Assembly (NCBI GenBank): GCA_001586965.3
Contig: LUCW03001780.1
Coordinates: forward strand, 1-22,500
DNA from: Sphaeroforma sirkka
Taxonomy: Eukaryota > Opisthokonta > Ichthyosporea > Ichthyophonida
Direction: 5' to 3'
DNA: 22,500 nt
The position numbers and the translations under genes were made by a program. The notes under the pieces were generated by a model. The model did not search any database. It was given only the letters and a program-made list of their open reading frames with translations, and had not been told where the DNA came from. Positions 1 to 9,993 of this stretch are shown one piece after another; positions within the stretch are counted from its first letter, which is position 1; each line of letters opens with the position of its first letter.

Positions 1-1607
1 AACAATCTAATGTTGTCATTATGTATCTCAGGAGTCTACCCCTCCTGATACTGAGGTTGCCCTTTCCAACAGGACTATGGTTCAGCCAGCGTTACGCAGA
101 ATCTGACTGACTTAGAAGGGCTCGAAAGTAGACTTAAAATTATACATAATTTAACGCATCGAGCATATGAATACTTATAAAATGGCTATTCGTGCAGGGC
201 TTGATCACTGGCGCTGAAAGAAACCATACGTGAAGTATACCGACGCTGTACTGATTGTGAAAAGAACAGATCAAGCGATACGGTTGGGCACCCTTAAAGT
301 GTGACAGAAGACCAACCGATGCGCCGAGTCATAGTAGATTTGGTTAAACTCCCGCGATCCAAGCATACTGGCGATGTATATATCTGTTATTTCTTATGTG
401 GCTTCGGGCTATAACTTGCTTTATGCAATACCAGACAAACGTCCACAAACAGTGGCAGAATTATGCTATATCACGTCTTTAATGACTTCGGTTTCCCCCG
501 AGTACTATGTTCTGATAACGGTAGTGAGTTTTGTACCGACGTAATGGAGGCACTTATACTCGTATCAGGCATGACCCATAGGCGTGGTGTTCCTTACAAA
601 CCTCAAACGCAGGGTGCAAATGAGACACGTCATAGAGAACTTAAGAAACTCTTGCGTACCGCACTAGACGACGTTGAGGATATGTGGCCTTATCATTTTG
701 AAATGGGTTCAGACTCAAATAAATAACTTCCATGAATCCTCAAACTGGAACACTCCGTTTCATTATTTCTTTGACCGCTATAGTGAATTACAAGCAACGT
801 TTGACAAAACTACGCCCGATAAACACGTTACTCCGTGGCTAAAAAAGTTCGAGCATATGCAGAACGTTGTTTACCCTGTTTACTCGAGCACAAAAAATCG
901 TGTCCTACTTAAAGCGTATGACCGATGGAATAACACTAAGAACATTGTTCAGTTCAAAGTCGGCGATTACGTTAACATTATAAATCGAAACGCCAACGTT
1001 ACCGAACTCTCTTCTAAGACGATAGGACCTTTTGTTATTTCCTACCATGATGAGAAGAGTGATACTTACGAAGTGAATAACATTGATGGTACTAGCGCAA
1101 CCAATCTAGGCACTCACCGTATCCCTACCTCCGAACTCTCATTCGCTCGCTCATTTGATTCTGATGTTCCAGTTATGGAGTCACAAGTCAAAGATATAAT
1201 TGACAAAACATCCGAAGACGGTTACACTTACTACAAGACCCGTTTCATGGATGGGGACAGTAGCTTGGCTAACCTCCGATGCATTTCGTGAATCTCACGA
1301 CTTTCTTCGTATCTTTAATAAGAAATGGAATAAGCGTTTACATAAGAACACACGAGATAAACGAAAAGGGTTTCCTCAGGTGACTACAAACCCTGACGGA
1401 TCTGAAATTCCCTATTTGCCACCTACTTCCTACGTGACTAAACTTTCTGATCTGCTTACCAACAGTGCAGAAAATTGTTCAAACTTACTTACTAATGAAG
1501 AACAGCCTTTGGCTATTACCTTACCAAATAATAAACGTAAGGCGCCTACATCGGAAATGGTTACTGGACCAAATACTAAACGTCATCGAGTACAACATGA
1601 GTCTTGA
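1..1607 (+). pseudogene. Integrase region of family A copy 1 (broken)
   Basis: The zinc-binding N-terminal region is recognisable by comparison with copy 2 around 100-290, with HRAYE-like and CTDCEK-like residues. The catalytic core lies at about 310-720: the second acidic residue sits in CSDNGSEFC (about 505-540) and the glutamate in ANETRHREL (about 616-645). A C-terminal region of about 674-1607 follows; it contains a GDYVNI stretch resembling the integrase SH3-like fold and ends in a basic tail. The family is a DDE integrase that inserts retroelement cDNA. The coding sequence is broken in a few places and is not expected to be functional. Confidence 0.8.
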
Positions 1608-1732
1608 ACTCGTACATATAGGCATATACTTACTCGATAAGTCATGACCGAAACCGTTTTACTTTGGTTTTCGCTTTACCAACTAGATCGTATCTTAACG
1701 TACGTTCGTAGTTCTAAAAGCTACTGGGGCTA

Positions 1733-2327
1733 TGTAGAAATACGGCCTCCGGTCAGTCTAAAATATCAAGATCAATTGAGATAATACATTGGTTTTTTAT
1801 TTGTATTCTAAATAATTTAGTACAAGCTTTTTTCCAATATTTCCAAAGTGTTCTAAATTCACTTTGATGGCTCCAATAGCCTGAGTATTTGGTATGACTC
1901 ATCTACTTGGACCTATTTGAGACATTAGTAGATGTAGGATATTATAAACTAAATTTTATAATCTCCGAACTACTACTTATAGATTTTGGTCCTCCCGCCA
2001 ATTTCCAAAATCAATAAGTCTTTTTTTTTTTTTTAACTTTTCTTCAGATGGAACTTTATTTATATCAGCTAATGTATTAACGTGACTTACGTTATTATGT
2101 CTATTTACAAATTAGGCAAGTGGTCATGAACACTTAGTACTTCTAGTGAAAATTATTCAATAAAGAACAGCTAGAGGTACGCCCTGTGTGATCGAGGATA
2201 TTTAGGCTCTTAACAAGAGGCGGTCCCGATCATTCTTACACAAGCTACCACTGCTAAATCCTAACTGACTAAATTGTATTTTAGTTTAATATAGTTTGAA
2301 ACCTAGTAATTTCCATCGAAGTTTACA
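1733..2327 (+). repeat. 3' LTR of family A copy 1 (595 bp)
   Basis: The element begins TGTAGAAATACGG and ends CGAAGTTTACA, giving TGTA/TACA termini as expected for an LTR. A purine-rich tract (AAAAGCTACTGGGGC) lies immediately upstream. The same sequence in reverse orientation occupies 8996-9590 and is also exactly 595 bp, which fixes both ends. A polyadenylation-like AATAAA lies at 2159-2164. In a 108-bp stretch compared by eye, about one base in ten differs between the two LTRs. They belong to different insertions, so this does not date either one. Confidence 0.85.
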
Positions 2328-2905
2328 GTATGGTTGGAATGCCTTGTGTATGATCCCGAGTGCTCGTGTAATAGACCTGACAATGCTGTTGACAAACTCA
2401 GTCCCCTCATCACTCTGAATTTTCCGGGGAAAGCCATGCTCACCGAACACCGATACTAACTCCGTTGCCACCGTCTTAGCATCCTGTGCAGGTAGCGCCC
2501 GTATAATGGAGTATCCGGATGCCACATCCAAGACATGTAAAATAAACTTGTTGCCTTTAGTGATGTCACTGCCATCGGAATGAGATCCATCTAAATATGG
2601 TCCCACGGATAAGGTGCCGTAATACTCATTGAAGGATGAAATCTCTACTTCATAGTGTCACTACCTAAACATGTACGACATAGTTTACGGACCTCTTCCG
2701 TTATCGGAAGCATTTGGTCCCAATTATGTCCATCGTCTCGCATCTGTTGTATTGTAACCGCTGGAGCAGGATGTCCTTGTTCATGAAACTGCCAAGTAAG
2801 TTGCACCCGGCTGTTAGCCTCCCCATGTCCAGGGTCATTTATCACCGTCGCCCCCGCACAAATCTCAGGTACTTGTTCCGCAACCTGACGAGTACGACTA
2901 GTCAT
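2328..2905 (-). pseudogene. Integrase of family B, truncated
   Basis: Read on the minus strand, 2905-2645 carries the zinc-binding region, with His residues in QFHEQGHPAP and the Cys pair in CRTCLGSD. The core at 2606-2330 shows a first-aspartate region, a VLDVASGYS strand and the second aspartate in IQSDEGTEF. The protein-like sequence ends at AFQPYC, where family A LTR sequence begins. The remainder of the core and the C-terminal domain are absent from the window. The element is a broken fossil. Confidence 0.75.
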
Positions 2906-3120
2906 GGCCGGTTGTGCCCATGTCTCTTGATAAGACTATTAGCTTCTTCACACACAGGTACCTCGAGACCCAAATTACACCAAAACGACGGAGAAACTTC
3001 ATACCCCGACGGAGGGCCGATACGTACCACTACTGTATGTTCCCATGGGTACTTACCACCCGCCTGTGTACCATGCTTCATGAACGTATGGGCTGTGCGC
3101 GGGATTAGCAACGGATCTGC

Positions 3121-3849
3121 TTACATCATCGATAGAAGCAGAGGGAACCATGCTATGCGTGTGTTCAATGGAAGACATATTGTTGCAGATGCCTTATCGG
3201 CCAATACTTTACGAAGTACCTTATGAATGAGGCGCCATGGTGGATTCATCCATGCATTGTACTTGCTCCAGTCAAATTTGAACGCGCCTCCATCTTTATC
3301 GTAAGACCAGTATTGGCGTAATTGAGCATTGTGACTTGATGCAAACGCGTCCACATCGTTCGGTCCGAAGTGTGTTTGAACTTGATCAAAGAAATCAGGG
3401 TACAACTTCCAGCGCGATGTATAGAAGATGGCCGGAAAGTTAATATCCGCCGTGCCCTCATGAGCCCGGCTCCACATGTCTGATAATTTATTCAATTCTC
3501 CTGGGACATGTGTTATCACGAAGTTAAATTGCGCGATAATATGATGCCAACGTTGCAGCATACTATTCAGTTTCAACTGGGTGTTCATGTATACCAGCGC
3601 CTTATGGTCCGTATGCACCGTAAAGCGTTGGCCTATTAGGTGATCATGAAAGAGGACCAATGCATATGTAAGTGCTAACAGTTCCTTCATCGGTGTTGCG
3701 TATGTCTGTTGCGCCTTGCTGAGAGTCTTCGAAAAGAACATCAAGTAGTGTTTGCGGCCGTCAATCAACTGAAACAATGCCCCGCCAATACCGTAGTCAC
3801 TGGCGTCGGTTTCTAACTCTAGTGGGACCCCGTCAACCGGGAAGTTCAA
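3121..3849 (-). pseudogene. RNase H and DIRS-like NPPW domain of family B
   Basis: Minus-strand open stretch of 242 codons. The first part is a Ty3-type RNase H: ETDASDYGIGGALFQ carries the first aspartate, MKELLALTYAL the glutamate, and FTVHTDHKALVY the next aspartate. After about residue 130 a second domain follows, with FGPNDVDAFASSHNAQ and then WMNPPWRLIHKVL. This resembles the domain after RNase H in DIRS retroelements, which has been compared with N6-adenine DNA methyltransferases because of its NPPW motif. Such a domain is not typical of Ty3/gypsy. It is part of a broken element. Confidence 0.75.
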
Positions 3850-4663
3850 CCGTACTGCAGATACAATTGTTTCCTACATCTGATCCCATGCCAGTTGATG
3901 TTCTGGTTTCCAACGATCCCCAATGGGTTCTTTCGGCTTGAGTTTCGAAAATGATCGCAGTGGGGCCACTTTATGTGCAAATTTAGGTAAGAGTTCATGT
4001 AGAAAGTTCGCCAACCCCAATGCAGATGCTATGTCCCGTTGACATCGTGGCACTGGCCAGTCGATCAACCGTTGTTGCTTCTCATGATCATCATCAATGC
4101 CTTTGCAGAAACCTTCTTCCCCAGGACCATCACCTCACTCACTGCAAAGTGACACTTCTTCTGGTTAAGCTTGAAGTTGTTCTCGGTAAGCAGGCGGATG
4201 ACCTCCTCCATTGTTGCAATATGCTCCTCGTAATTGTCAGATGCAATTATTAGGTCATCGACGTAGAACTGCACGTCTAAACCCGCCATCAGATTACTAA
4301 TTATACGCTAAAATTGTGACGTAAGGGTCGACAATCCAAATGGAGCCGTCGTGAAGGAGTATTAGTGACTATCCCAAGTAAACTAGAACATATGTTGTGA
4401 GTCCTCGTGGACTGGGAGGCGATGATATGCCGCAGATAAATCTAGCGTGGTATAATATCGCTTGCCTCGTAAATTACAGATAATCTCATTAACCTTTGGT
4501 AATGTAAACTGGTCGCCCGGAATAAGGTCGATGATTTGTCGCAAATCCAAACACACCCGAACCTTAACGAGTTCCCCGATAGTGTAAATGATGGTACTGC
4601 TAGTAACGGCAGGTTGACCACTGACGCCGACGTATGGCGCTTGGGTACCAATTCATCTTCCAT
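3850..4663 (-). pseudogene. Reverse transcriptase of family B (broken)
   Basis: On the minus strand, FYVDDLIIASDN (about 4265-4230) is the catalytic YVDD box, followed by EEHIATMEEV and KCHFAVSEV, the usual thumb-proximal sequence of Ty3-type RT. The region 4068-3874 continues with DWPVPRCQRDIASALGLANF, equivalent to the conserved RT-RNase H connection, and PIGDRWKPEHQLAWDQM. RT copies the element RNA into DNA. The coding sequence is interrupted and is a fossil. Confidence 0.75.
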
Positions 4664-5502
4664 TTATGTAGCTGTTGTGTGACGCGTGGTTTGTACTTAT
4701 CTGACACAAAGCTCTGTGTTTGGCGTTGAAGGCCCAACAGTTCATCTCGAGGTGTGAGAAGGGACACTTCACTGCCTGGTATCGTACATCTAGCTTCGTC
4801 AAAAATAGTCTCGTTGTTATCTAAATACTTCCGTAGTCGTTGCCTTATATCCTCAGGCTCGAACAAGTCTGGTGCCATGCGAATGTCTATTGGTTCGAGT
4901 AGTGCATCCATAACATTACGATTGATTTCCGGAAATGGTGTAGATAATCCCGTGAGACCTAAGCCCAACTCGCCCATAATATCCATTCCCAGGATTACAT
5001 CAATGTTATCGGGTAAATTCACAAGTTCAAACGTACAACTTGAAGCAGACTTCATACCATATTGCACCGTTGTGGCGTGTGTCCTGCCTAGGCGCGGAGT
5101 GCGGAAAGCTTTATCCGCCAGGTATATGTAACTCTCCTTAGCTGGTGGTGTATTGGACAGTTGCGCCTTTGTTGCGGATACCTCATTGATAACGGAAGGG
5201 TTCGCCCCCCTATCAATGAGTGTGCGCATCGCATATCCGTTGACTTGTAACGTAACATATACACGATTGTCATTAGGGAACAATTTATCTTTTACTGCGA
5301 ATATTCTTGTTGCCATTTGACCAAACGTAACGCACATGTTTAACTCGGACACCCAACATCTCAGTTTGAGTTCGGTTCCGGTTTCTATCAACTCATCTTC
5401 ACTGGCGACATATGACTCGTCGACCAAATCATGAATGTGCATCACCTCGCTCTCTCCTACCTCAGTTGGCGTCGGATCAGACATCTGATCATCTCCAGCC
5501 AC
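4664..5502 (-). pseudogene. Aspartic protease region and RT start of family B
   Basis: Minus-strand open stretch containing a retropepsin-like domain: YVTLQVNGYAMRTLID at the active-site loop, then VILGMDIMGELGLGLTGL, which matches the ILG-D-LG pattern at the C-terminal end of Ty3-type proteases. It runs on into the linker before RT. The LGLGLTGL end motif is matched by LGITLTGL at the right end of family A copy 2, which shows the two families are related. The element is broken. Confidence 0.65.
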
Positions 5503-6954
5503 GAGATTAACGCGAGGGCGGAAATTATTACCCTGCGCCTGTTGTGTGCGCGCGGATGTTCTTCCAGCCGATGTACGGTGCTGTGGCGCACCTCCAGGTT
5601 GTGTACGGCTACCCGTGTTCGTTGAAGTCGGTGCTGCAGTAACTTAGGGCAACGTGGTGCGTGTGCTGGGCCAGGAGGAAGATTCTGCTTACACGACCCA
5701 CAACGAGCCCTAGGGTTCGATGCTGGTGGCGCGTGCGGATTAGGTCGTGTGGTCCACACGCGTCCGTGTGCGTGAACGGGAACCCCCCTGAGATTTGTAA
5801 TGGTCGGGAGAGGTTTGCCCGACGGTGTTCTTCCGCCTTGTCAATACTCACTCGAAATACATCACGCATTTGTATCGCGGAATATTCTCGCCAGTTAGGG
5901 TGCATGCGAAGAGTGTCACGGTAGTATGCACCCCCCCGCAGCTTGATTAGTTAGGTTGAGCATACCATGATTGCGGTATACTTGTAGCGGATTTTCATAC
6001 TGTCGCATTTACATAAAATCGACTTTGTGTTCGAAATCTCGAAGTTGGGTCTCGAGTGACACTGAAGGGTTTAACTTCATGCACGCCAATACATTTCTGT
6101 ATGCGTTATCTTCCAGATCTTGTTCGTGTGTACGTACAATATAAGCAGTGGCGTCGTGGAACGACATGTACTGCAATTTTTGTTCGTTCTCCACAATAAA
6201 ATCCAAAAGTGCCTTGGGTGTGCCTTCTTTCTGTAGTGCCCTATGGAGGCCCATTTGCATATGAATCGGGTCTAGTTTGTGAAATTTTGCATTCTTATGC
6301 CAATCCAAAATAAACGCCTGCAGCTGTTATATCTGCGGAATATCCAAATAATAGCTGCCCTGTGGATTAGGTGGCCATTCCTTGGGTGTCCGTTTGTTGA
6401 CCGTTATTGTGCAAATCTTTAGCGTCTCGTTAATTGTACGAATTAAGCTCTGCAGCGCACGAGCGTCGTCAGTGCGTCCCGTAGCTTCTGCTTGCATCAT
6501 ACGTTGGGTGGGAATAAATACCTGCGTTTTCATCTCTGCCGCGGTAAATTCATTAATGCACGCCTCCGTAGGTGGTGATATCTTACACCATTTCACCTCC
6601 TGCGGGTCTTCTAGGTAGCGATCGTGGTGAGCAGGCAAGTGCTTACAGTAAGCCAGCGTATCGATAGGTACATTAGCATTATCCTGACCATTCTACTTTC
6701 TTTCTTCGGGAAATTGCGTACGACGATGCTGTTGTAATTTATCCCGAAATAAATTCGCTGCCGCCCGACCGTGAGGCTGCTGGCGTGGAGATTTCATCAC
6801 TCTGCGAAATGTCTCAAAGGACCGCTTCGCCGACGATGACAAATTTTGAGGGGTAGCCGTGTCCCAAGTGTAGGTCCACTGGGTCCAAAAACATTCTACC
6901 AGGCGATTTCACTAACGATTTTGAGTCCTGATACCAGTCCGGATCATTAGGCGG

Positions 6955-7150
6955 CATCTCATCAGGGGTCGGAAATGTTTGTGCCCGATTTTGAGCGTTT
7001 GTCAACAACTGCGCTCTACGAGTAGCATGAACATGATCGTCTGATGCCTGATACCATCTCATCAAGAGTCAGAATTGTCTGGTCTCGATTTTGAGCGTTC
7101 TTCAGCAATCGTTCGCGGCGCGTAACATGGACATTCGCGTAAGGAGCCGC
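6955..7150 (-). repeat. Two direct copies of an about 100-bp unit inside family B gag
   Basis: The plus-strand sequence beginning CATCTCATCAGGGGTC at 6955 recurs as CATCTCATCAAGAGTC at 7055. Both copies continue through a shared CGATTTTGAGCGTT stretch. On the minus strand both encode related peptides containing NAQNR followed by DEM. This is a local duplication within the element. Confidence 0.75.
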
Positions 7151-7539
7151 TTGAAGTATGGGCTTCGTGCGCCCAATCCTGCGCCTCACCGGGCTAATTC
7201 GCTTCATGTTGATAGCCCCGCTATCAGATAACTGGTTAGTTGGTGACAGCTCCGCTTGTGTTGGGTATTGAGGGGCCCAGGTGCGTGGCCTTGTTGATTC
7301 GGCCTCAGACTCAGAAAAATCATCATCCAGTATCGCCTGGGCCGTGTCCTGCGGCATGGATGTGTCAATCTCTGTCAGTGACAACTTACGGAGTTGACGG
7401 AGTTGCTCTTTAATAAGACGTCTCTTTTCCATTGCCTCCTTCACATGCAACAACGAATTCAAGTGTATTGATCGCAGTAAACCAGGATTGTTTAACAAGC
7501 ATAAAATTACGGCCAAACAGCGGAGACTCAACAAGGTTT

Positions 7540-7915
7540 ATCCCAGCATCAACCAAGGAGAGAATCTAAACTCAGAGAGGGACAGAAATATTTTTGATGG
7601 AATTATCTCGGAACCGAAATACCGGGAGTATGGAATCATCAATATAGATATCTCTGATGGGCATAAAGACATCCCTAACTATCGGAGAAGTACAATCTAA
7701 GAGCATAAGGCCAAAGATTACAATGTAAGCCACAATCGTTGAAGACGTGGTGACGCTGCCTTTGGATTGGATCGTAGAATAAGTGAGAACCTTTTTCACC
7801 TTAAGAGGTGTTTTTCAATGGCTCAAGAATTACGAGTCCAATGCATATAAAAGCAGAGACTTGAATCGAATAAATCACAACTATTCACTTAAAACTTAAA
7901 ACACTTTAAGATACT
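7540..7915. other. Stretch inside family B gag without convincing coding signal
   Basis: Between two gag-like segments lies an AT-rich interval with no recognisable protein similarity. On the plus strand it contains CATATAAAAGC (about 7845-7855), which resembles a TATA box, followed by AT-rich sequence with AATAAA-like motifs. It could be an inserted solo LTR or simply decayed gag. I could not find convincing terminal repeats or a target-site duplication by eye. Confidence 0.3.
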
Positions 7916-8219
7916 TTAATATCTGAGAACAATAAAGTGGCCCGCTTGATCCGACATCCATTCTGGGGCTCGGCTAATCCCATCCAAGGTTTGTATTGAG
8001 TACTGGGCCTCAGACTGCAGCCGAATCAACTCCAAATGGATTCTCACCGTGTCGTCGTCTCCGAGTGCCGGTGTCTTGGCGCATACTGTCTCCCCCTTAT
8101 TGCATAGGTCGGTCAAATGCCGAATTGTTCCACGCAGTCGTTTCAACAATTGGGCACAGGCTTGCTTGCCCACCGTAGGCGACGTTCTGGCCTCGGGTCC
8201 CGTCATTGTTGTAAAAAAA

Positions 8220-8740
8220 TGTTAAATCAAGTCGTTTCTTAGTTAGTTAACCTTTAAAGAACGTAGTATAATAAATACAGTAGTTCGGTCACTTAAAAAT
8301 GTGGTCAAAACCAAGTGACACTTGATAAAGAGAGTTAAGTCTCAAATAAGTGAACTCAGTCAGAAGTGCCGATATGAACGGCGCGTCTGCTGTATTCATT
8401 AATCACGTCTTGGTGTAAGACGAGATTTCCTCTAACAACGGTAGATTGTGAAAATCTCCGTATCTAAGATTCCGGTCTCCTAGTTACTAATTAATTATGA
8501 CACTCGGTGAGTCATCATTCTATTTCTCTAAACTATATTCTACTATATAATCCGGTCCTCGGCCCGATCATCAATAACTTCCTCTCAGGTCTGAGCCTCT
8601 GGGTCTACCACTCTTAGGTCTGAGCCTCTGAGTCTACTGCTCCTAGATCTGAGTCTTTAGTCGGCCATAGTAGATCCTCCTACTAGGTCTGAGCCTCAAT
8701 AAATCCTCTTAGGTCCGGTCCTCTGGTCCGGTCCTAAGTC
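8220..8740 (-). repeat. Probable 5' leader/LTR region of family B
   Basis: This noncoding, AT-rich interval lies upstream (in minus orientation) of the presumed gag start at 8206 and ends near the family A fragment at about 8740. Position is the only reason to call it LTR or leader. No partner LTR exists in the window, and I could not identify a primer-binding site with confidence. It contains the short CTGAG-rich tandem repeat at 8587-8740. Confidence 0.4.
8587..8740. repeat. Imperfect tandem repeat, about 29-bp unit (AGGTCTGAGCCTCT)
   Basis: Units begin AGGTCTGAGCCTCTG at 8587, AGGTCTGAGCCTCTG at 8616, AGATCTGAGTCTTTA at 8645, AGGTCTGAGCCTCAA at 8685 and AGGTCCGGTCCTCTG at 8711. The first spacings are 29 and 29 bp, then 40 and 26. 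The array lies in the presumed leader/LTR of family B and could have been a promoter or enhancer repeat in the element. Confidence 0.75.
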
Positions 8741-8975
8741 CCTGTCTGCAGTACTTTGTCCACAGCTCTTTAAGTTGTCAGTCCTCTCCTTTCCTGCTAC
8801 CTCACACCTTTAAGACATTTAAGACCTCACAATGGACCGTTGGAAATGTTATGGATTAAAAAATATGACTAATCATTCAAATTGGTCAAAAGTAAAGTAA
8901 AGGCTGCACTAATCGTTTGATACGCAATAGATGGCATTTCATTCTAAGTAGCAATCGACGCCACAGATCGAGCGG
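8740..8975 (+). mobile_element. Family A RT/RNase H fragment, plus strand
   Basis: Plus-strand sequence here matches the coding strand of family A copy 2 around 12385-12560. Recognisable peptide pieces include FKLVKSKV and a DGI...VAIDATDRAV stretch corresponding to the RNase H first-aspartate region. It is in opposite orientation to the adjoining family A copy 2 and ends about 20 bp before that copy's LTR. It is a small, decayed fossil. The left boundary is approximate. Confidence 0.65.
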
Positions 8976-8995
8976 TACTATATTAAACTATAATG

Positions 8996-9590
8996 TGTAA
9001 ACTTCGATGGATATTTCTATGTTTTAAACTATGTTATATAAACTAAGATACAATTTAAGTCAGTTAGGATTTAGCAGTGGTAGCTTATATAAGAATGATC
9101 GGGACTGCCTCTTGGTAAGGGCCTTAATATATTCGATCACACAGGACGTACCTCTAGCTGTTCTTCGTTAAATAATTTTCACTAGAAGTACTGTGTTCAT
9201 GACCACATGCCTGATTTGTAGATAGACATAAGAACGAAAGTCAAGTTAATACATTGGCTGATATAAATAAAGTTCCATCCGAAGGAAAGTTAAAAAAAGA
9301 AAAACACTTATTGGATTTTGGAGATTGGCGGGAGGACCGAAACCTGTAAATAGTAGTTCAGAGATTATAAAATTTAGCTTATAATATCCTACATCTACTA
9401 TCGTCTCAAAGGTCCAAGTAAATGAGTCATACCAAATACTCAGGCTATTGGAGCCATCAAAGTGAATTTAGAACACTTTGGAAATATTGGAAAAAGAATT
9501 TGCATTAAATTATTTTAATACAAATAAAAACCAATATGTTATCTCATTTGATTTCGATATTTTAGACTGACCGGAGGCCGTATTTCTACA
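8996..9590 (-). repeat. 3' LTR of family A copy 2 (595 bp)
   Basis: Reverse complement of the LTR at 1733-2327, with the same TGTA/TACA termini and identical length. The purine-rich tract precedes it in minus orientation at about 9591-9610 (CTACCGGGGGCTA on the minus strand). The five bases outside the far end are TAATG. The matching target-site copy cannot be checked because the element's 5' end is missing. Confidence 0.85.
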
Positions 9591-9993
9591 TAGCCCCCGG
9601 TAGCTTTTAGGACTACGGACATACGTGAAGGTACGATCTAATTCGTAATGCGAAAAGCAAAGTAAAACGGTTTCGGTCATGGCTTATCGAGTAAGTATGT
9701 GCCTATATGTACGAGTTCAAGACATGTTGTACTCTATGTCGTTTAGTATTTGATCCAGTAACCATTTCCTATCTATGCGCTTTACGTTTATTACTTGGTA
9801 AGGTAATAGCCAAAGATTGTTCTTCATTTGTAAGTAAGTTCGAAGGATTTTTTGCTCTGTTAGTAAGCAGATCAGAAAGTTTAGTCGCATAGGAAGTAGG
9901 TGGTAAATAGGGAATTTCAGATCCATCCGAGTTTGTAGTCACCTGAGGAAACCCTTTCCGTTTATCTCGTGTGTTCTTATGTAAACGCTTATT
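9591..9993 (-). pseudogene. 3' tail of family A copy 2 pol and untranslated region
   Basis: This stretch corresponds to about 1320-1732 of copy 1. It holds the basic C-terminal end of the integrase polyprotein (about 9993-9717, with LTEQKILRTYLQMKNNLWLL in one frame) and then about 120 bp of noncoding sequence before the LTR. It has no features of its own. Confidence 0.6.

Larger units (their letters stand above)
1..2327 (+). mobile_element. Ty3/gypsy-type LTR retrotransposon, family A copy 1 (3' part)
   Basis: Broken remnant of an LTR retrotransposon entering from the left edge of the window. It contains the integrase end of pol (about 1-1607), a short 3' untranslated stretch, a purine-rich tract just before 1733, and one LTR at 1733-2327. 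The integrase coding sequence is very similar to the minus-strand copy at 9994-11456, which defines the family. The left part, including gag, protease, RT and the 5' LTR, lies outside the window or is lost. The reading frame is interrupted a few times, so this is a fossil. Its right end abuts a second retroelement (family B) directly. Confidence 0.85.
5503..8206 (-). pseudogene. Gag region of family B (broken)
   Basis: The minus-strand stretch from the Met at 8206 (MTGPEARTSPTVGKQ) to the protease is a series of open segments with no enzyme motifs, in the position of gag. The segment at 6308-6009 reads like a retroelement capsid (DWHKNAKFHKLDPIHMQMG and following). The segment at 7534-7016 is charged (MEKRRLIKEQLRQLRK, then an acidic DDDFSESEAES). 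A direct repeat of about 100 bp lies at 6955-7150. The coding sequence is heavily interrupted, and a stretch without coding signs lies at about 7540-7915. The gag identity rests mainly on position. Confidence 0.55.
2328..8740 (-). mobile_element. Ty3/gypsy-type retroelement, family B (broken, 3' end missing)
   Basis: A minus-strand element reads from gag near 8206 through protease, RT, RNase H, a DIRS-like NPPW domain and integrase. It stops inside the integrase catalytic region at about 2328, exactly where the family A LTR ends. No second LTR is present in the window, so the LTR limits cannot be fixed by pairing. The 5' LTR and leader probably lie within about 8220-8740. The coding sequence is interrupted many times (more than five), so this is an old fossil. 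Domain order (RNase H before integrase) and motifs place it with Ty3/gypsy-type elements. Confidence 0.8.

Noticed and set aside
2714-3226. 170-codon plus-strand open frame
   Set aside because: It is antisense to the integrase and RNase H region of family B, whose motifs are clear on the minus strand.
5661-5924. 87-codon plus-strand open frame and its minus-strand counterparts
   Set aside because: Arginine-rich composition and position opposite gag indicate a shadow frame; no motif supports it.
9707-9892. 61-codon plus-strand open frame
   Set aside because: It is antisense to the 3' tail of family A copy 2.
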